From contig JAKIWG010000016.1 in the NCBI GenBank assembly GCA_022750155.1, positions 1-52,497 of the forward strand: a stretch of 52,497 bases of DNA, in the 5' to 3' direction. The position numbers were made by a program, and so were the translations under genes. This document shows positions 8,800-17,728 of the stretch, piece after piece. This DNA comes from Thermoplasmata archaeon (GTDB lineage: Archaea; Thermoplasmatota; Thermoplasmata; Lutacidiplasmatales; UBA184). How positions within the stretch are numbered: the stretch's first letter is position 1; each line of letters begins with the position of its first letter. The notes beneath the pieces were generated by a model, which did no database searches, had not been told where the DNA came from, and was given only the letters and a program-made list of their open reading frames with translations.

Positions 8800-10230
8800 C
8801 TACGGCTTGGGGGGTGTGGGTCCTCCGGAGCCGGTGTTCGTCCCATAGGGGGTCGGCGGGGAGGGCGCGGTGGCACCACTGGGAGGGAGCGCGGAGTCCG
8901 GTGACTGGCGATAGCTCGGGGCGAGCCCCCGTGCGGCGCGGCCCTTGGACCACTCACGCCAACCGACGGTTCCAACTCCGGCCACGATCAGGCCGATCAA
9001 CAGCCCGATAAGGAGGACGGGGGGCACCACGGTGCCCGCCGTGCTCGGAGCCCCGTTCGAACCGCACCCGCTCACAAGGCAGGTCGACTGCGCCTGAGCC
9101 TGGGGCACGGCCTCGGGTTGGGCCTGTACGGAGCTCGGAGCGGGAGCGGTCAGCGGCCGCGCGGCCGCCGTCACACCGTTCATCGGGGCCAGGGTCGCGT
9201 CGGACCTCGAATAGGCCGAGGCTCCCGCGACGATCTCGACGTGATGGTGGATCGCATCGACGGCGAGGTCCACGCGCGAGGTGGCGAAAGAGGTGGCGCC
9301 GAGAGCGTGGGGGTCCCAGCCGTGACCGGCCGTCCCGAACAGGTCGAAGGCGTGGGGGACCAGGATGATCCCCTCCTCGTCATCGAACGGTCCCGTGAGG
9401 GAGAGCACGATCACCGGTACGGTCTGTCCGTTGGCGAGTGGCACGGTCCCTAGATCGGTCCCATGGAGATCGATCATGCCGGACCCATTGACGGAGCCCG
9501 ACGGGCCCCCGGAGGCGGTCACGGCGGACCCGGCGAACGACGTTCGGCTGGCGGCCCATCCGAAGGCCCATGCTCCGGACGCGGTGAATGCGGAACTCGA
9601 GTTCCAGCTGATGTTCGGCCCGACGTTCCACGGGACGACGCCCAGGGCGGGAGCGAACTGGACCGAAGCGTGAGCGCTTCCGCGGGCGGCGACAAAGGCC
9701 GAGGCCACCGCGGTCGAAGCGCCGTGGTGGACGGTCACCGAGAAGCTCTGGTTGACCGCGCCTTGGCTCGCGGCGGAGGCGTTGTCGATCCCGAAGGCGG
9801 GCGTCGCGGTGCCGTTCTCGTACACCGTGGCAGCCGTCGTGAAGTTCCCGAACCCGGTGTCCTGCTCGTAGGCCCGGTAGCTGAGATTCCCCAGGATCAT
9901 CGGCGCCGAGCAGTTCGGCGAGCAGAACGTGCCGAAGAGGGACGCGCCGACGGTGCGCTGCGCCTCCAGGGCCACGGTGGAGCTCGATGTGTTGGTCGCG
10001 GTCAAGATCACGTGCCAGCCAAAGAACGCGTGGAGCGAGTACGACCCGTTCGGCAAGATCACGCTGAGGTTGGCCCAGCGCTCGGCCCCGTATGCCCACT
10101 GCTGGGTCGCCCCGGACTGCGGGGCGACGGCCGCATTCGCTGCAGGCGCCGCCAGGGGGAGGGCCAGCGTCGCCAGCAGCAGGGCGCCGAGCACGAGGAG
10201 TGAGCCGAACGTTCGTTCGTGGGAGTTCAT
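8800..10230 (-). CDS. Membrane-anchored Asn/Ser/Thr-rich surface protein
   Basis: 476 residues. It has a signal peptide (MNSHERTFGSLLVLGALLLATLA), a long extracytoplasmic part rich in N-x-S/T sequons, one membrane segment near the C-terminus (VPPVLLIGLLIGLIVAGVG) and a short Pro/Ser/Gly-rich inner tail. No known domain is recognised. The plan matches the protein encoded at 36556-38037 (signal, WAYGAE or WAWGAA near the start, glycosylation-type sequons, C-terminal anchor), so the two may be distant paralogues. A TATA element lies at 10287-10293 and AGGA precedes the ATG. Its function is unknown; a cell-envelope or adhesion role is inferred from topology only. Confidence 0.8.
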   Translation of the reverse strand: MNSHERTFGSLLVLGALLLATLALPLAAPAANAAVAPQSGATQQWAYGAERWANLSVILPNGSYSLHAFFGWHVILTATNTSSSTVALEAQRTVGASLFGTFCSPNCSAPMILGNLSYRAYEQDTGFGNFTTAATVYENGTATPAFGIDNASAASQGAVNQSFSVTVHHGASTAVASAFVAARGSAHASVQFAPALGVVPWNVGPNISWNSSSAFTASGAWAFGWAASRTSFAGSAVTASGGPSGSVNGSGMIDLHGTDLGTVPLANGQTVPVIVLSLTGPFDDEEGIILVPHAFDLFGTAGHGWDPHALGATSFATSRVDLAVDAIHHHVEIVAGASAYSRSDATLAPMNGVTAAARPLTAPAPSSVQAQPEAVPQAQAQSTCLVSGCGSNGAPSTAGTVVPPVLLIGLLIGLIVAGVGTVGWREWSKGRAARGLAPSYRQSPDSALPPSGATAPSPPTPYGTNTGSGGPTPPKP

Positions 10231-10286
10231 GGTTTGGTTCCTGGACGGAGCGGACCCCGTCAGAGGGATGGAGCCGAGAAGTGGGG

Positions 10287-10293
10287 TATAAAC
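10287..10293 (-). promoter_or_regulatory. TATA box of the surface-protein gene
   Basis: Read on the minus strand the site is GTTTATACC, about 60 bases before the ATG at 10230, which predicts a 5' leader of about 30 bases with AGGA near its end. Directly upstream on the same strand is a CGGGCG/CGCCCG hairpin (10293-10316) that could end the preceding regulator transcript. Confidence 0.55.
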
Positions 10294-10364
10294 GGGCGTT
10301 CCGACCGGTTCGCCCGCTTTGGGACCGTGTGCTACGGTGTCTCTAGGGGTTCGAGCCCGAGGGT

Positions 10365-11687
10365 TCAGGAGGCGGGGCCCCGACCGGGGGGGACCCGGAG
10401 GTTCTCGCGTTGCCGTCGCAGTTCGAGCGCCAGGGACTCCCCCATCGACGTGAGCCGGTAGACCCTGAGCCGTCGCGGGCGCCCACGGACGTGTCGGACA
10501 TCCTGCGAAAGCACCCCCGCGATGACGAGCCGTCGCAGCACGTTGGAGAGCGGGCTCTGCCCGACCTCCAGCCTGTCGGACATCCCGGCCTGCGTGAAGG
10601 TCGGAGGAGCGATCTCGTCGTCGTGGAGCGTGCCGAGCGAGTACAGATGCAGCACGACGCGTTGCGAAAGCCGCAGCCGCTCGACCTGCTCCGGTGGGGC
10701 GGGGGCCGGCAACACCGGGGCGATCGGCGGTAGGGCGGGCTCGATTTCGGGCCTCGGCCGAGGGATCGTGAGCGGCACCGGTCCGAGCGAGGGTCCCGAT
10801 GGGGGAGCTGCCGCGAGCTCGGGTCGGACGAATTGGGAGGTGACGATCGGACGCGGGCCTTCCGGCGGCCGGTCGATCAGGACCGCCTGCGGCGGAGCGG
10901 AGGTCGCTCCGGTGATCCGGCCGTGTCGCCCGGCACGGTCACCGTAGAATGACCGCGTGTACAGCACGATCCCGACCACTACCAGCCCCGCCGCCAGGAC
11001 TCCTCCTGTCAACCAGGGGATCACGCCACCCAATGGGCTGGTCGGACTCGCCGAGGCGGGGCCGCTCACATTCACCATCAGAGTGGTGCTCGAGCTTGCG
11101 TTGGCAGAATCCGTCACCTGAAATGTCGCAAGGTAGGAGCCGGGGGCGGCGTACGTGTAGGAGAGATTGAACCCGCTGCCGACCTGTCCGTTCCCGAACG
11201 TCCAGGTCGCGCTGCGGAACGTGCCCGACCCGCCGATCACCGTCGCCGAGAAGTCGACGGTCAGCGGGGCGACCCCTGATTTCGGGACGACCGTGGCGAG
11301 GGTCCGCAAGGCCCCGCTCGAAACGGCGAGCGTCTGGGCGCATTGGCCCGTCTGGGAGCCCTGCGTCACGGAAACGATCGTGGTGTAGGACCCAGGGTGG
11401 TCGAACCGGTGAATGGGGGCGAAATACGCCGTGCCCGTCCCGTTGAAGTACGACCCATCCCCGAACGACCAGTCGATCGCCGAAGGGGCCACGCCGAGCG
11501 CAGTGAGCTCGTAGGCCACGACGAGGGGCGCGTTCCCCGCCGTCGGGTGTAGGCTCAAGGTGAGGCCGGCACTGCATCCCTGGGCGGTGGGGGGCGGCGT
11601 GCCGCCGACGATCGGGGCCGTGCACAGCAGTCCGAGCGACAGGAGTCCGCCGAGGACGAACACCCCGCGAAGCGTTCGAACCCTCAT
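10365..11687 (-). CDS. Transmembrane one-component regulator: two PKD domains, TM helix, cytoplasmic winged helix
   Basis: 440 residues from the ATG at 11687, which overlaps the TGA of the upstream kelch gene (ATGA). Order of parts: signal or anchor (6-28), two PKD domains outside (WSFGDGSYFNG at 73; WTFGNGQVGSG at 162), a membrane helix (about 222-243), a Pro-rich cytoplasmic linker, then a winged-helix domain (about 336-430) with LSQRVVLHLYSLG, TQAGMSDRLEVGQSPLSNVL as recognition helix and RPRRLRVYRLT as wing. The topology is that of a membrane-bound transcription factor that senses something outside the cell. It is encoded as the second gene of a coupled pair with a kelch-PKD surface protein. 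Ligand and target promoters are unknown. The topology is read from sequence; the sensing role is inferred. Confidence 0.82.
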   Translation of the reverse strand: MRVRTLRGVFVLGGLLSLGLLCTAPIVGGTPPPTAQGCSAGLTLSLHPTAGNAPLVVAYELTALGVAPSAIDWSFGDGSYFNGTGTAYFAPIHRFDHPGSYTTIVSVTQGSQTGQCAQTLAVSSGALRTLATVVPKSGVAPLTVDFSATVIGGSGTFRSATWTFGNGQVGSGFNLSYTYAAPGSYLATFQVTDSANASSSTTLMVNVSGPASASPTSPLGGVIPWLTGGVLAAGLVVVGIVLYTRSFYGDRAGRHGRITGATSAPPQAVLIDRPPEGPRPIVTSQFVRPELAAAPPSGPSLGPVPLTIPRPRPEIEPALPPIAPVLPAPAPPEQVERLRLSQRVVLHLYSLGTLHDDEIAPPTFTQAGMSDRLEVGQSPLSNVLRRLVIAGVLSQDVRHVRGRPRRLRVYRLTSMGESLALELRRQRENLRVPPGRGPAS

Positions 11688-13579
11688 CGCTCCCATTCCG
11701 GCGCTCCCCCGCGGCCGTCCCACATCCCACGCACGAGCTCGTCCGACTCCGCCGCGAGACGTCGGATACGGAACCGTTCGACCGCGAAGGCCGTAGCGCC
11801 CGCGGCGACCGCAATCGCCCCCAGGGCGTAGACGAGGGCGGTCGACGAGAGGCCGAGCAGGACGGGAGGTACCGGGCCGCCGACGACCTGGACCGTGGGA
11901 AGGGTGCGATTGACCGGCTGACCCGCCGCGTCCTCGACCCTCAGGATGGGAACGAACGTCCCGCTGGACGAGTACGTGTGCGTGATGCTGACCCCGGCCT
12001 CCGAGGAGCCGTGGCTCCCGTCGCCGAAGTTCCATTCGATCGTATAGGGCGCCCGGCCGCCGGAGACGCCGGCCTGGAACGTGACGACCAGCGGGGAGGT
12101 CCCTTGCAGCGGGGAAAAGGTGTAGGTCGCCTGGAGGGGAACCACGGCGAGGGCTACGACGGTCGCAGTCGCCGCCCGGCTCCCGCCCTGGCTGTCAACG
12201 ACGACGGAGGAGACGGTGTAGGTCCCTGCGATGCTGAACAACATCGTGGAGGAGTAGGTGGCTCCGTCCCACGCCAGGGCCTGCTCGCACCGCCCGGTGC
12301 CAGGACAGACGCTGAGGTTGTACGGACCCGACCCGCCGGAGGCGTTCGTCGTGATCGTGACCTCGAACGGAACTTCCCCGATCGAGCGGGAGATGGAAAG
12401 TGCGACGGCGAGATTTGACGGGTTACCGGAGCTGCCTGAGGACGCGCTCGCCGTTCGACCGCAGAGCGTCCAGGTCTGTCCTGCCTGCGCCGAGCGCACT
12501 CCCCGGGAATCCAGACCCCCGAACAGCACCAGGCAGCCGTTCGAGCCACTCGTGTTTTCCGATAGGCCGGCCGACCATCGGGGCGAGGGTGCGGAGGGGA
12601 GGGGGCTGACCGAACTCGCCCACGAACCGGCCGAGTAGGTCCAACTGTCGTTCAGGGCTCCCACGCTGGCCGGCGATTCTCCGCCGAACAGGTACACGAC
12701 CCCGAGGCCCACGTCGTAGGCGATCGATTCCCCGAGTCGGGCCGATGGGGCGAGGGCGGTGGTCCGGTTCACCCAGCTCTGGCCGTCAAACGACCAGGAT
12801 TGGCTGGGCGCGAGGCCGGAGGGACTGAGGACCGCGAGTAGGTAGCCGTCCGCGACGTCGTAGGCCACCGAGGGGCAGCACGCGGCGGGGGGCGACTCGC
12901 CGGAGACCGTGACCGCCGACCAGCCCCCGCCGGCGAACGAGTACAGGTCGGATCGGGGCCCGGAGGCATCGACTCCGCCGAACAGGATCACCGAGGAGGT
13001 CGTCGGGTCGTACGAGGCCCCGGCCGCATCGCGGGGGCTCGGCGGGTGGAACCCGGTCTGCGAGAGCATCGTCCAGGTTCCGGACGAGAACATCCAGGTG
13101 TCGCCGAGGTAGCCGGAGGCACCGAGCCCCCCGAACAGGAGGACCCCAGCCGAAGAGGGGTCGTACACCATCGCGGCCCCCTCACGTCGCGGTGGGGGCG
13201 AAATGAGCAGGGAGGCCGTGAGGTTCTGCCAGTGACCCGCGACCAGGCGCCAGGTTTCTCCGACCGGCTGGCCCATGGGACCGGAAGCGGTCCCTCCGAA
13301 CAGGAGGACGTAGCCGTCGTGCGCGTCGTACACCATCCCCGCCGGGGCGAGTATCGGTGGGGGGGTCCCGGCCGCGGCGGTCTGGTTCGTCCAGTTGCCA
13401 GCCCACGCCGTGCTGGGGTCGGCACTCCGGAGAGTCACGGGGTGGAACGACGATACGGGACGCGCGACGGTCGAGTGGAAGGACGCGGAAGCTCGGCCCG
13501 AGGGGGCGGGAAGGATGAATGCGCCGCTGACCACCAGCAGCACGACCAGAACGACCAGCGCCGATGACCCCCCACGCAT
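11684..13579 (-). CDS. Membrane-anchored kelch-repeat and PKD surface protein
   Basis: About 631 residues from ATG 13579 (MRGGSSALVVLVVLLVV, an export signal). GTG codons at 13618 or 13666 are alternative starts giving a longer cytoplasmic N-region as in its paralogue at 28330-30249; a TTCATAAG element lies about 27 bases before 13666. About six kelch-type repeats follow (for example MVYDAHDGYVLLFGG, MVYDPSSAGVLLFGG, SYDPTTSSVILFGG), forming a beta propeller, then a linker beta region and a PKD domain (WNFGDGSHGSS), a C-terminal membrane helix and a short charged inner tail. The stop overlaps the start of the winged-helix regulator gene. Binding of carbohydrate or protein outside the cell is inferred from the fold class. 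Confidence 0.8.
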   Translation of the reverse strand: MRGGSSALVVLVVLLVVSGAFILPAPSGRASASFHSTVARPVSSFHPVTLRSADPSTAWAGNWTNQTAAAGTPPPILAPAGMVYDAHDGYVLLFGGTASGPMGQPVGETWRLVAGHWQNLTASLLISPPPRREGAAMVYDPSSAGVLLFGGLGASGYLGDTWMFSSGTWTMLSQTGFHPPSPRDAAGASYDPTTSSVILFGGVDASGPRSDLYSFAGGGWSAVTVSGESPPAACCPSVAYDVADGYLLAVLSPSGLAPSQSWSFDGQSWVNRTTALAPSARLGESIAYDVGLGVVYLFGGESPASVGALNDSWTYSAGSWASSVSPLPSAPSPRWSAGLSENTSGSNGCLVLFGGLDSRGVRSAQAGQTWTLCGRTASASSGSSGNPSNLAVALSISRSIGEVPFEVTITTNASGGSGPYNLSVCPGTGRCEQALAWDGATYSSTMLFSIAGTYTVSSVVVDSQGGSRAATATVVALAVVPLQATYTFSPLQGTSPLVVTFQAGVSGGRAPYTIEWNFGDGSHGSSEAGVSITHTYSSSGTFVPILRVEDAAGQPVNRTLPTVQVVGGPVPPVLLGLSSTALVYALGAIAVAAGATAFAVERFRIRRLAAESDELVRGMWDGRGGAPEWER

Positions 13580-13766
13580 TCGGGCGAGCAGGCGGTCGAA
13601 TCGGGCCGTGATCCGCACGTCCGCCCTCGAAGCGGTCTGGCGATTCGCCCGGCTCGTGGCTAGCACTGTCGCTTCTATCGGAATTTCCCTTATGAACTTG
13701 GTCTGGAGATACACGGTTGATAGAGGGTTTTCTCCCGAGCGGGTCGCTAACGGCCGAGGTGGCCCT

Positions 13767-15434
13767 CTAGAACTCGGGCCACCGGAATCGACCTTTTCGG
13801 GCGATCGCCTGGGATTCGGGATATCCGGCGTCGGCATGGCGCACGACCCCGATCCCCGGGTCGTTGTGAAGGACCCTCGCCATCCTCCGCTCCGCGTCCG
13901 CACTCCCATCGGCCACAATGACGAGGCCCGCGTGGATGGAGTTTCCGATTCCCGTTCCTCCCCCGTGGTGCACAGAGACCCACGACGCCCCGCCCGCCAC
14001 GCTCAGCAATGCGTTCAGGATCGGCCAGTCGGCGATGGCGTCCGAACCGTCCTTCATCCGCTCCGTCTCCCGGTAGGGGCTCGCCACGCTTCCCGTGTCG
14101 TGGTGGTCCCTCCCGATCGCCACCGGCGCCGTCAGCCGCCCATCGCGGACCATCTCGTTGACCAGGCGGCCGAACTTCTCGCGATCCCCGTACCCCATGT
14201 AGCAGATGCGCGCGGGGAGGCCCTGGAACTGGACCCTTTCGCGGGCCATCCGGATCCAACGGGCGAGGTGGTGGTCCTCTGAGAACTCCGTGAGCACCAT
14301 CTCGTCGATTCGGAAGATATCCTTCGGGTCGCCGGATAGGGCCACCCAACGGAACGGTCCGCTGCCGACGGCGAACAGCGAGCGGATGTACTTGGGAACA
14401 TACCCCGGGATCTCGAACGCGCGCTCCACACCGGCATCCCGCGCCTGGGTCCTGAAATTGTTTCCATAATCGAACGCGCGCGCCCCCCGCGCCTGGAGGG
14501 TTAGGATGGCCCGCGCCTCGGTGGCGATAGAGCTGCGGACCCGGGCCAGATAGCCCACCGGGTCGTAGGCCCGGAGCGTCGAGGCGGTCTCGACGGTAAG
14601 ACCCATGGGAATGTAGCCGACGTTGATGTCGTGAGCCGCGGTCTGGTCGGAGACGATGTCGGGAGTGACCTCCCGTTCGACCAGTTCCGGGTAGACCTGC
14701 GCTGCGTTCGCGCACAGACCGACGGAGCGTGCCACCCGTTCGGTGGCCGCCCGCCGAACCCGTGTCAGGGCCTCCTCGAGCGACGGGGCCACCTCGTCGA
14801 GATAGCCCATCCTAAGGCGCCGGTCGATCGCCTCCGGGTCGACGTCCACGAAGAGCCCGGCGCCCCCGAGCATCGTCACGGCCAGCGGCTGGGCACCGCC
14901 CATCTCCCCCAGACCGCTCGTCAACATCCATCGCCCGACGAGGTCCGGTTGGTTGAACTCCGCCCGGGCCAGCGCGCCCAAGGTCTCAAAGGTGCCCTGA
15001 AGGATCCCCTGCGTGCCGATGTAGATCCAACTTCCCGCCGTCATCTGCCCGTACATCGTCAGGCCTCGGGCCTCCAGGTCCCAGAACTGCTCGTCGGTCG
15101 CCCACCGAGGCACGACCATCGCATTCACGATCAGGACGCGCGGGGCATCGGAGTGGGTGGGGAACACACCGACGGGTTTTCCGGACTGGACGAGGAGGGT
15201 CTCGTCGTTCCCGAGTTCGGGGAGCAGGGAGACCAGTCGGTCGTACGACTCCCAATTCCGCGCCGCCTTGCCCCGGCCCCCGTACACGATGAGGCCCGCC
15301 GGATCGCGGGCGACCTCGGGGTCGAGATTGTTCATGAGCAGCCGATACGCACCCTCCTGGCTCCACCCTTTGCAGTGGAGATTCGCACCGCGGGGCGCGC
15401 GGATCACTCGGCTGGGGTCACGCAGGGTCGCCAC
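13767..15434 (-). CDS. hutU: Urocanate hydratase (urocanase)
   Basis: 555 residues from GTG 15434, the normal length of the family; GGAGGAGGG lies 10 bases upstream and the family N-terminus ([11 protein letters not shown]) starts at once. The frame extends upstream to an ATG at 15506 but without support. Family hallmarks are [47 protein letters not shown], the NAD+-binding [11 protein letters not shown] region and the cysteine in [12 protein letters not shown]. The enzyme uses tightly bound NAD+ to add water to urocanate in histidine breakdown. No hutH, hutI or hutG gene is in the window. It is divergent from tRNA-Thr. Confidence 0.93.
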   Translation of the reverse strand: MATLRDPSRVIRAPRGANLHCKGWSQEGAYRLLMNNLDPEVARDPAGLIVYGGRGKAARNWESYDRLVSLLPELGNDETLLVQSGKPVGVFPTHSDAPRVLIVNAMVVPRWATDEQFWDLEARGLTMYGQMTAGSWIYIGTQGILQGTFETLGALARAEFNQPDLVGRWMLTSGLGEMGGAQPLAVTMLGGAGLFVDVDPEAIDRRLRMGYLDEVAPSLEEALTRVRRAATERVARSVGLCANAAQVYPELVEREVTPDIVSDQTAAHDINVGYIPMGLTVETASTLRAYDPVGYLARVRSSIATEARAILTLQARGARAFDYGNNFRTQARDAGVERAFEIPGYVPKYIRSLFAVGSGPFRWVALSGDPKDIFRIDEMVLTEFSEDHHLARWIRMARERVQFQGLPARICYMGYGDREKFGRLVNEMVRDGRLTAPVAIGRDHHDTGSVASPYRETERMKDGSDAIADWPILNALLSVAGGASWVSVHHGGGTGIGNSIHAGLVIVADGSADAERRMARVLHNDPGIGVVRHADAGYPESQAIARKGRFRWPEF

Positions 15435-15671
15435 ATCGGCCCGACCCTCCTCCCGCTTACAATGCTTTGCCGCGACCTGAAGGTGGACCGATAACCTCGA
15501 CCCCATTGTCGCTCACCCCGCCGGCCTGAACGCGGAGCCCGGTGGGACGACCTTGGGGAAGCAGGGACGACCTCTTCTCCGCCCGGACCCACGGGAGTTC
15601 GTGCCCGAGGCCGAGCCGTCGCTCCGACCACTGAGGGGGCCCTGCCGGAGAGTGCCCGAGGAAGCACCTAG

Positions 15672-15678
15672 GATATGA
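15672..15678 (+). promoter_or_regulatory. TATA-like element ahead of tRNA-Thr
   Basis: GATATGA lies about 30 bases before the mature 5' end of the tRNA, the usual place for the TATA element of an archaeal tRNA promoter. Confidence 0.4.
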
Positions 15679-15704
15679 ACAGTTAGGCGGATTCTCTGAC
15701 GGTT

Positions 15705-15777
15705 GCCGCTGTAGCTCAGTCGGTAGAGCGGCTGATTTGTAATCAGCAGGTCGGGAGTTCGATTCTCCCCAGCGGCT
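15705..15777 (+). tRNA. tRNA-Thr (anticodon UGU)
   Basis: 73 bases with a full cloverleaf: acceptor GCCGCTG paired with CAGCGGC, D-stem GCTC/GAGC, anticodon stem GCTGA/TCAGC enclosing the loop TTTGTAA (anticodon TGT, reads ACA), and T-arm GGGAG-TTCGATT-CTCCC. The discriminator base is U, as common for archaeal tRNA-Thr. No intron and no encoded CCA. It stands alone between the urocanase and dodecin genes. Confidence 0.97.
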
Positions 15778-16020
15778 CTTCATGCAGTCGCAGGCTCGAA
15801 GGACGACCAGCCACCCGCCGCCCTCAATGGGGTCGCCAGTCGGAGGCGACGGTTCGCAATTCCGGCCCGGCGGAGGACCCCCGGCCCCTTCCCAACGCAT
15901 TGCGGGGTGGGTCACAGAACTGACCCAAGGATCGCACGCCTCTCGGTGCCCGAGCAATCCCCGCTCCCTGGGAACGCACCCTTTTACCTCGGAGCTTGTT
16001 GCCTCGGGTAGAGGAGCCCC

Positions 16021-16218
16021 ATGGTCCAGAAGGTCACCGAAGTGGTCGGGTCGTCGAAGGAGAGCTTCGCCAAGGCCGCCGAGAACGCCGTCAGTACCGC
16101 CGCAAAGACGGTTCGGAACCTGCGATGGTTCCGCGTGACCGAGTTCGAGGGGCAGATCCACGACCAGAAGGTAAGCGAATACCGAGCGACGGTCAAGATC
16201 TACTTCGACCTGGACTGA
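16021..16218 (+). CDS. Dodecin
   Basis: 65 residues, the typical dodecin size. The family pattern is clear: KVTEVVGSSKESFAKAAENA, then TVRNLRWFRVTEFEGQI and VSEYRATVKIYFDLD, including the tryptophan that stacks on flavin. Dodecins form hollow dodecamers that store or sequester riboflavin or FMN in the cytoplasm. GAGGAG lies 6 bases before the ATG and a TTTTACC element about 38 bases before. It converges with the peroxiredoxin gene, 8 bases away. Confidence 0.93.
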   Translation: MVQKVTEVVGSSKESFAKAAENAVSTAAKTVRNLRWFRVTEFEGQIHDQKVSEYRATVKIYFDLD

Positions 16219-16226
16219 GGGGCCAC

Positions 16227-16694
16227 TCACGGGTCCCCGGGCCGGTGAGGGGTCGTTCCGCCCAAGAAGGCGCGGACGGCCCGGTCGACGTGGGGTCGGG
16301 GCAGGATCGCCTCGATCACTTCGCGGATTCGCCCGTCGGGGTTGATCAGGAAGGTGACGCGCTTCGCATGACCGAACGCACCCAGCACCCCAAACAGCCG
16401 GGCCACCTCCTTGTCGGAATCGGACACGAGCGGGAACGGGAGGGAGCACTCCGACGCGAAGGCGACCTGGTCGACGGCCGAGTCGACGCTGACCCCGACG
16501 ATGTCGACACCGCGGTCTTGGAAGGCCGGAAAGTGGTGGGCGAACTCCTTCGACTCGGAGGTGCACCCCATGGACCCCGCCTTGGGGTAGAAGTACAGTA
16601 CGACCGACCGGCCGCGGAGGGAAGAGAGCCTGAGTTTCGCTCCGTGCGTCGTGGGAGCCTCGAAGTCAGGGGCCAGCTCCCCGGGAATCAGCAC
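16227..16694 (-). CDS. Peroxiredoxin (AhpC/TSA, BCP-like)
   Basis: 155 residues from GTG 16694. The peroxidatic site is Cys44 in FYPKAGSMGCTSES, fitting P-x3-S/T-x2-C. The usual BCP resolving cysteine five residues later is absent; Cys83 (ASECSLPFPLVSD) is the only other obvious partner, so the recycling type is open. It reduces hydroperoxides in the cytoplasm. A minus-strand GTTAATAC element (16716-16723) sits about 25 bases before the GTG, so it has its own, probably leaderless, promoter after the aldo/keto-reductase-like gene. Confidence 0.87.
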   Translation of the reverse strand: MLIPGELAPDFEAPTTHGAKLRLSSLRGRSVVLYFYPKAGSMGCTSESKEFAHHFPAFQDRGVDIVGVSVDSAVDQVAFASECSLPFPLVSDSDKEVARLFGVLGAFGHAKRVTFLINPDGRIREVIEAILPRPHVDRAVRAFLGGTTPHRPGDP

Positions 16695-16715
16695 CTTCCA
16701 ACCAGTTTCGCGGTC

Positions 16716-16723
16716 GTATTAAC
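16716..16723 (-). promoter_or_regulatory. TATA box of the peroxiredoxin gene
   Basis: GTTAATAC on the minus strand, centred about 26 bases before the GTG start at 16694, the spacing of a leaderless archaeal promoter. Confidence 0.55.
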
Positions 16724-16734
16724 CGTCGGCCCTG

Positions 16735-17691
16735 CTATTCGGAGGGGCTGTTGGGCTCCTCGATCGACCGGTTCACCCGATGTCTCGTCGCGGCGGAAAG
16801 CGGCGGTCGGCCGAGCGCGGAGAGCGCGGCTTCCACGGTGGTAGGTTCAACCGGGCGGACGAGTACACTGGCGACCGAAGGCAGCCCCAGGACGAACTGG
16901 ATCGCCGCCTCGGCGAGGGTCCGTGTCCGTTCCTCGGTCAGAAACCCTAGGCGGGTCACCGGTCGAAGCCGTTGCTCCAGCGTCTCCCAACGTTCGAATC
17001 GGGCGGATGGGCCGTCGGAAACCGACGAGCCGCGCAGGAACCCCCCGTCGAGCGCCCCGTGGGCAAACGGATCCTCGACCAGGAGCGACGCCCGGCCCCC
17101 CCGGACGACGCGTTCGGCCTCGACCGCGAGACGATGGTCGAGCAGGTTCGCCGCCATCACGAGGAACCCGGCCCCCGCCTCGAGGACGGGCGGAAGCAGG
17201 TCGAGCCGCGTGGCGGGCGTGACCTTCAACCCCCATCCCCCCGTGGCCCCGGAATCTGCCAACTCCTGGAGGAGGCGCGGGGTCTCGGGGCGGTCGAGCC
17301 ACGCCCCCTGGCTCGGCAACAGGCATGGGAAAAGGGTCACGGGCACCCCGATCCGGGCCGCCGACTGGTCCAATCCGGACCTCAGCCGGTCCAGAAGCTC
17401 CTGCGACGTGGCCGGGGGAGCGGGCCGCCCCTCGTCCACCAGTACGAGCGCCGAGAGGTCCGAGCCTTCCGGCGGCCGGCTCGCGCCCACCCGACCCTCG
17501 GCGCCCTCCGTCCCGCGACCGCAAAGATCGACCGCGTCGATTCCCGCCGCGAACGCCCGTTGCAGGGTTCCCGCACCCTGGATGGAAGCGCCCCGGGGCC
17601 CCGAGGAATCTTCCGAGAGGTCGAGCCCGATCACCGAGATGGTCCGGTCACCCCTCCCGATCCTCCGCCGCTCGAGCGCGCCTCCGCTCAA
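16735..17691 (-). CDS. Degenerate aldo/keto reductase-like protein
   Basis: 318 residues, family length. The C-terminal part (TLAEAAIQFVLGLPSVASVLVRP, then VEPTTVEAALSAL) is the late barrel and NADPH-site region of aldo/keto reductases, and AAGIDAVDL matches the strand carrying the catalytic Asp. The catalytic Tyr that should follow is missing (CGRGTEG), and the expected Lys and His positions are also not seen. It may be a pseudoenzyme or a strongly diverged member. It follows the GNAT gene on the same strand after 37 bases. Confidence 0.65.
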   Translation of the reverse strand: MSGGALERRRIGRGDRTISVIGLDLSEDSSGPRGASIQGAGTLQRAFAAGIDAVDLCGRGTEGAEGRVGASRPPEGSDLSALVLVDEGRPAPPATSQELLDRLRSGLDQSAARIGVPVTLFPCLLPSQGAWLDRPETPRLLQELADSGATGGWGLKVTPATRLDLLPPVLEAGAGFLVMAANLLDHRLAVEAERVVRGGRASLLVEDPFAHGALDGGFLRGSSVSDGPSARFERWETLEQRLRPVTRLGFLTEERTRTLAEAAIQFVLGLPSVASVLVRPVEPTTVEAALSALGRPPLSAATRHRVNRSIEEPNSPSE

Positions 17692-17728
17692 GGATCCGCC
17701 TCCCTCTTCCTACGCCGGAGCGGACGCG

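Noticed and set aside
10340-10372. GGGGTTCGAGCCC resembling a tRNA T-arm
   Set aside because: No matching acceptor, D or anticodon arms upstream; only a chance match.
15434-15506. Longer N-terminus of urocanase from ATG 15506
   Set aside because: The conserved family start and a strong Shine-Dalgarno sequence support GTG 15434; the upstream part is unlike the family.
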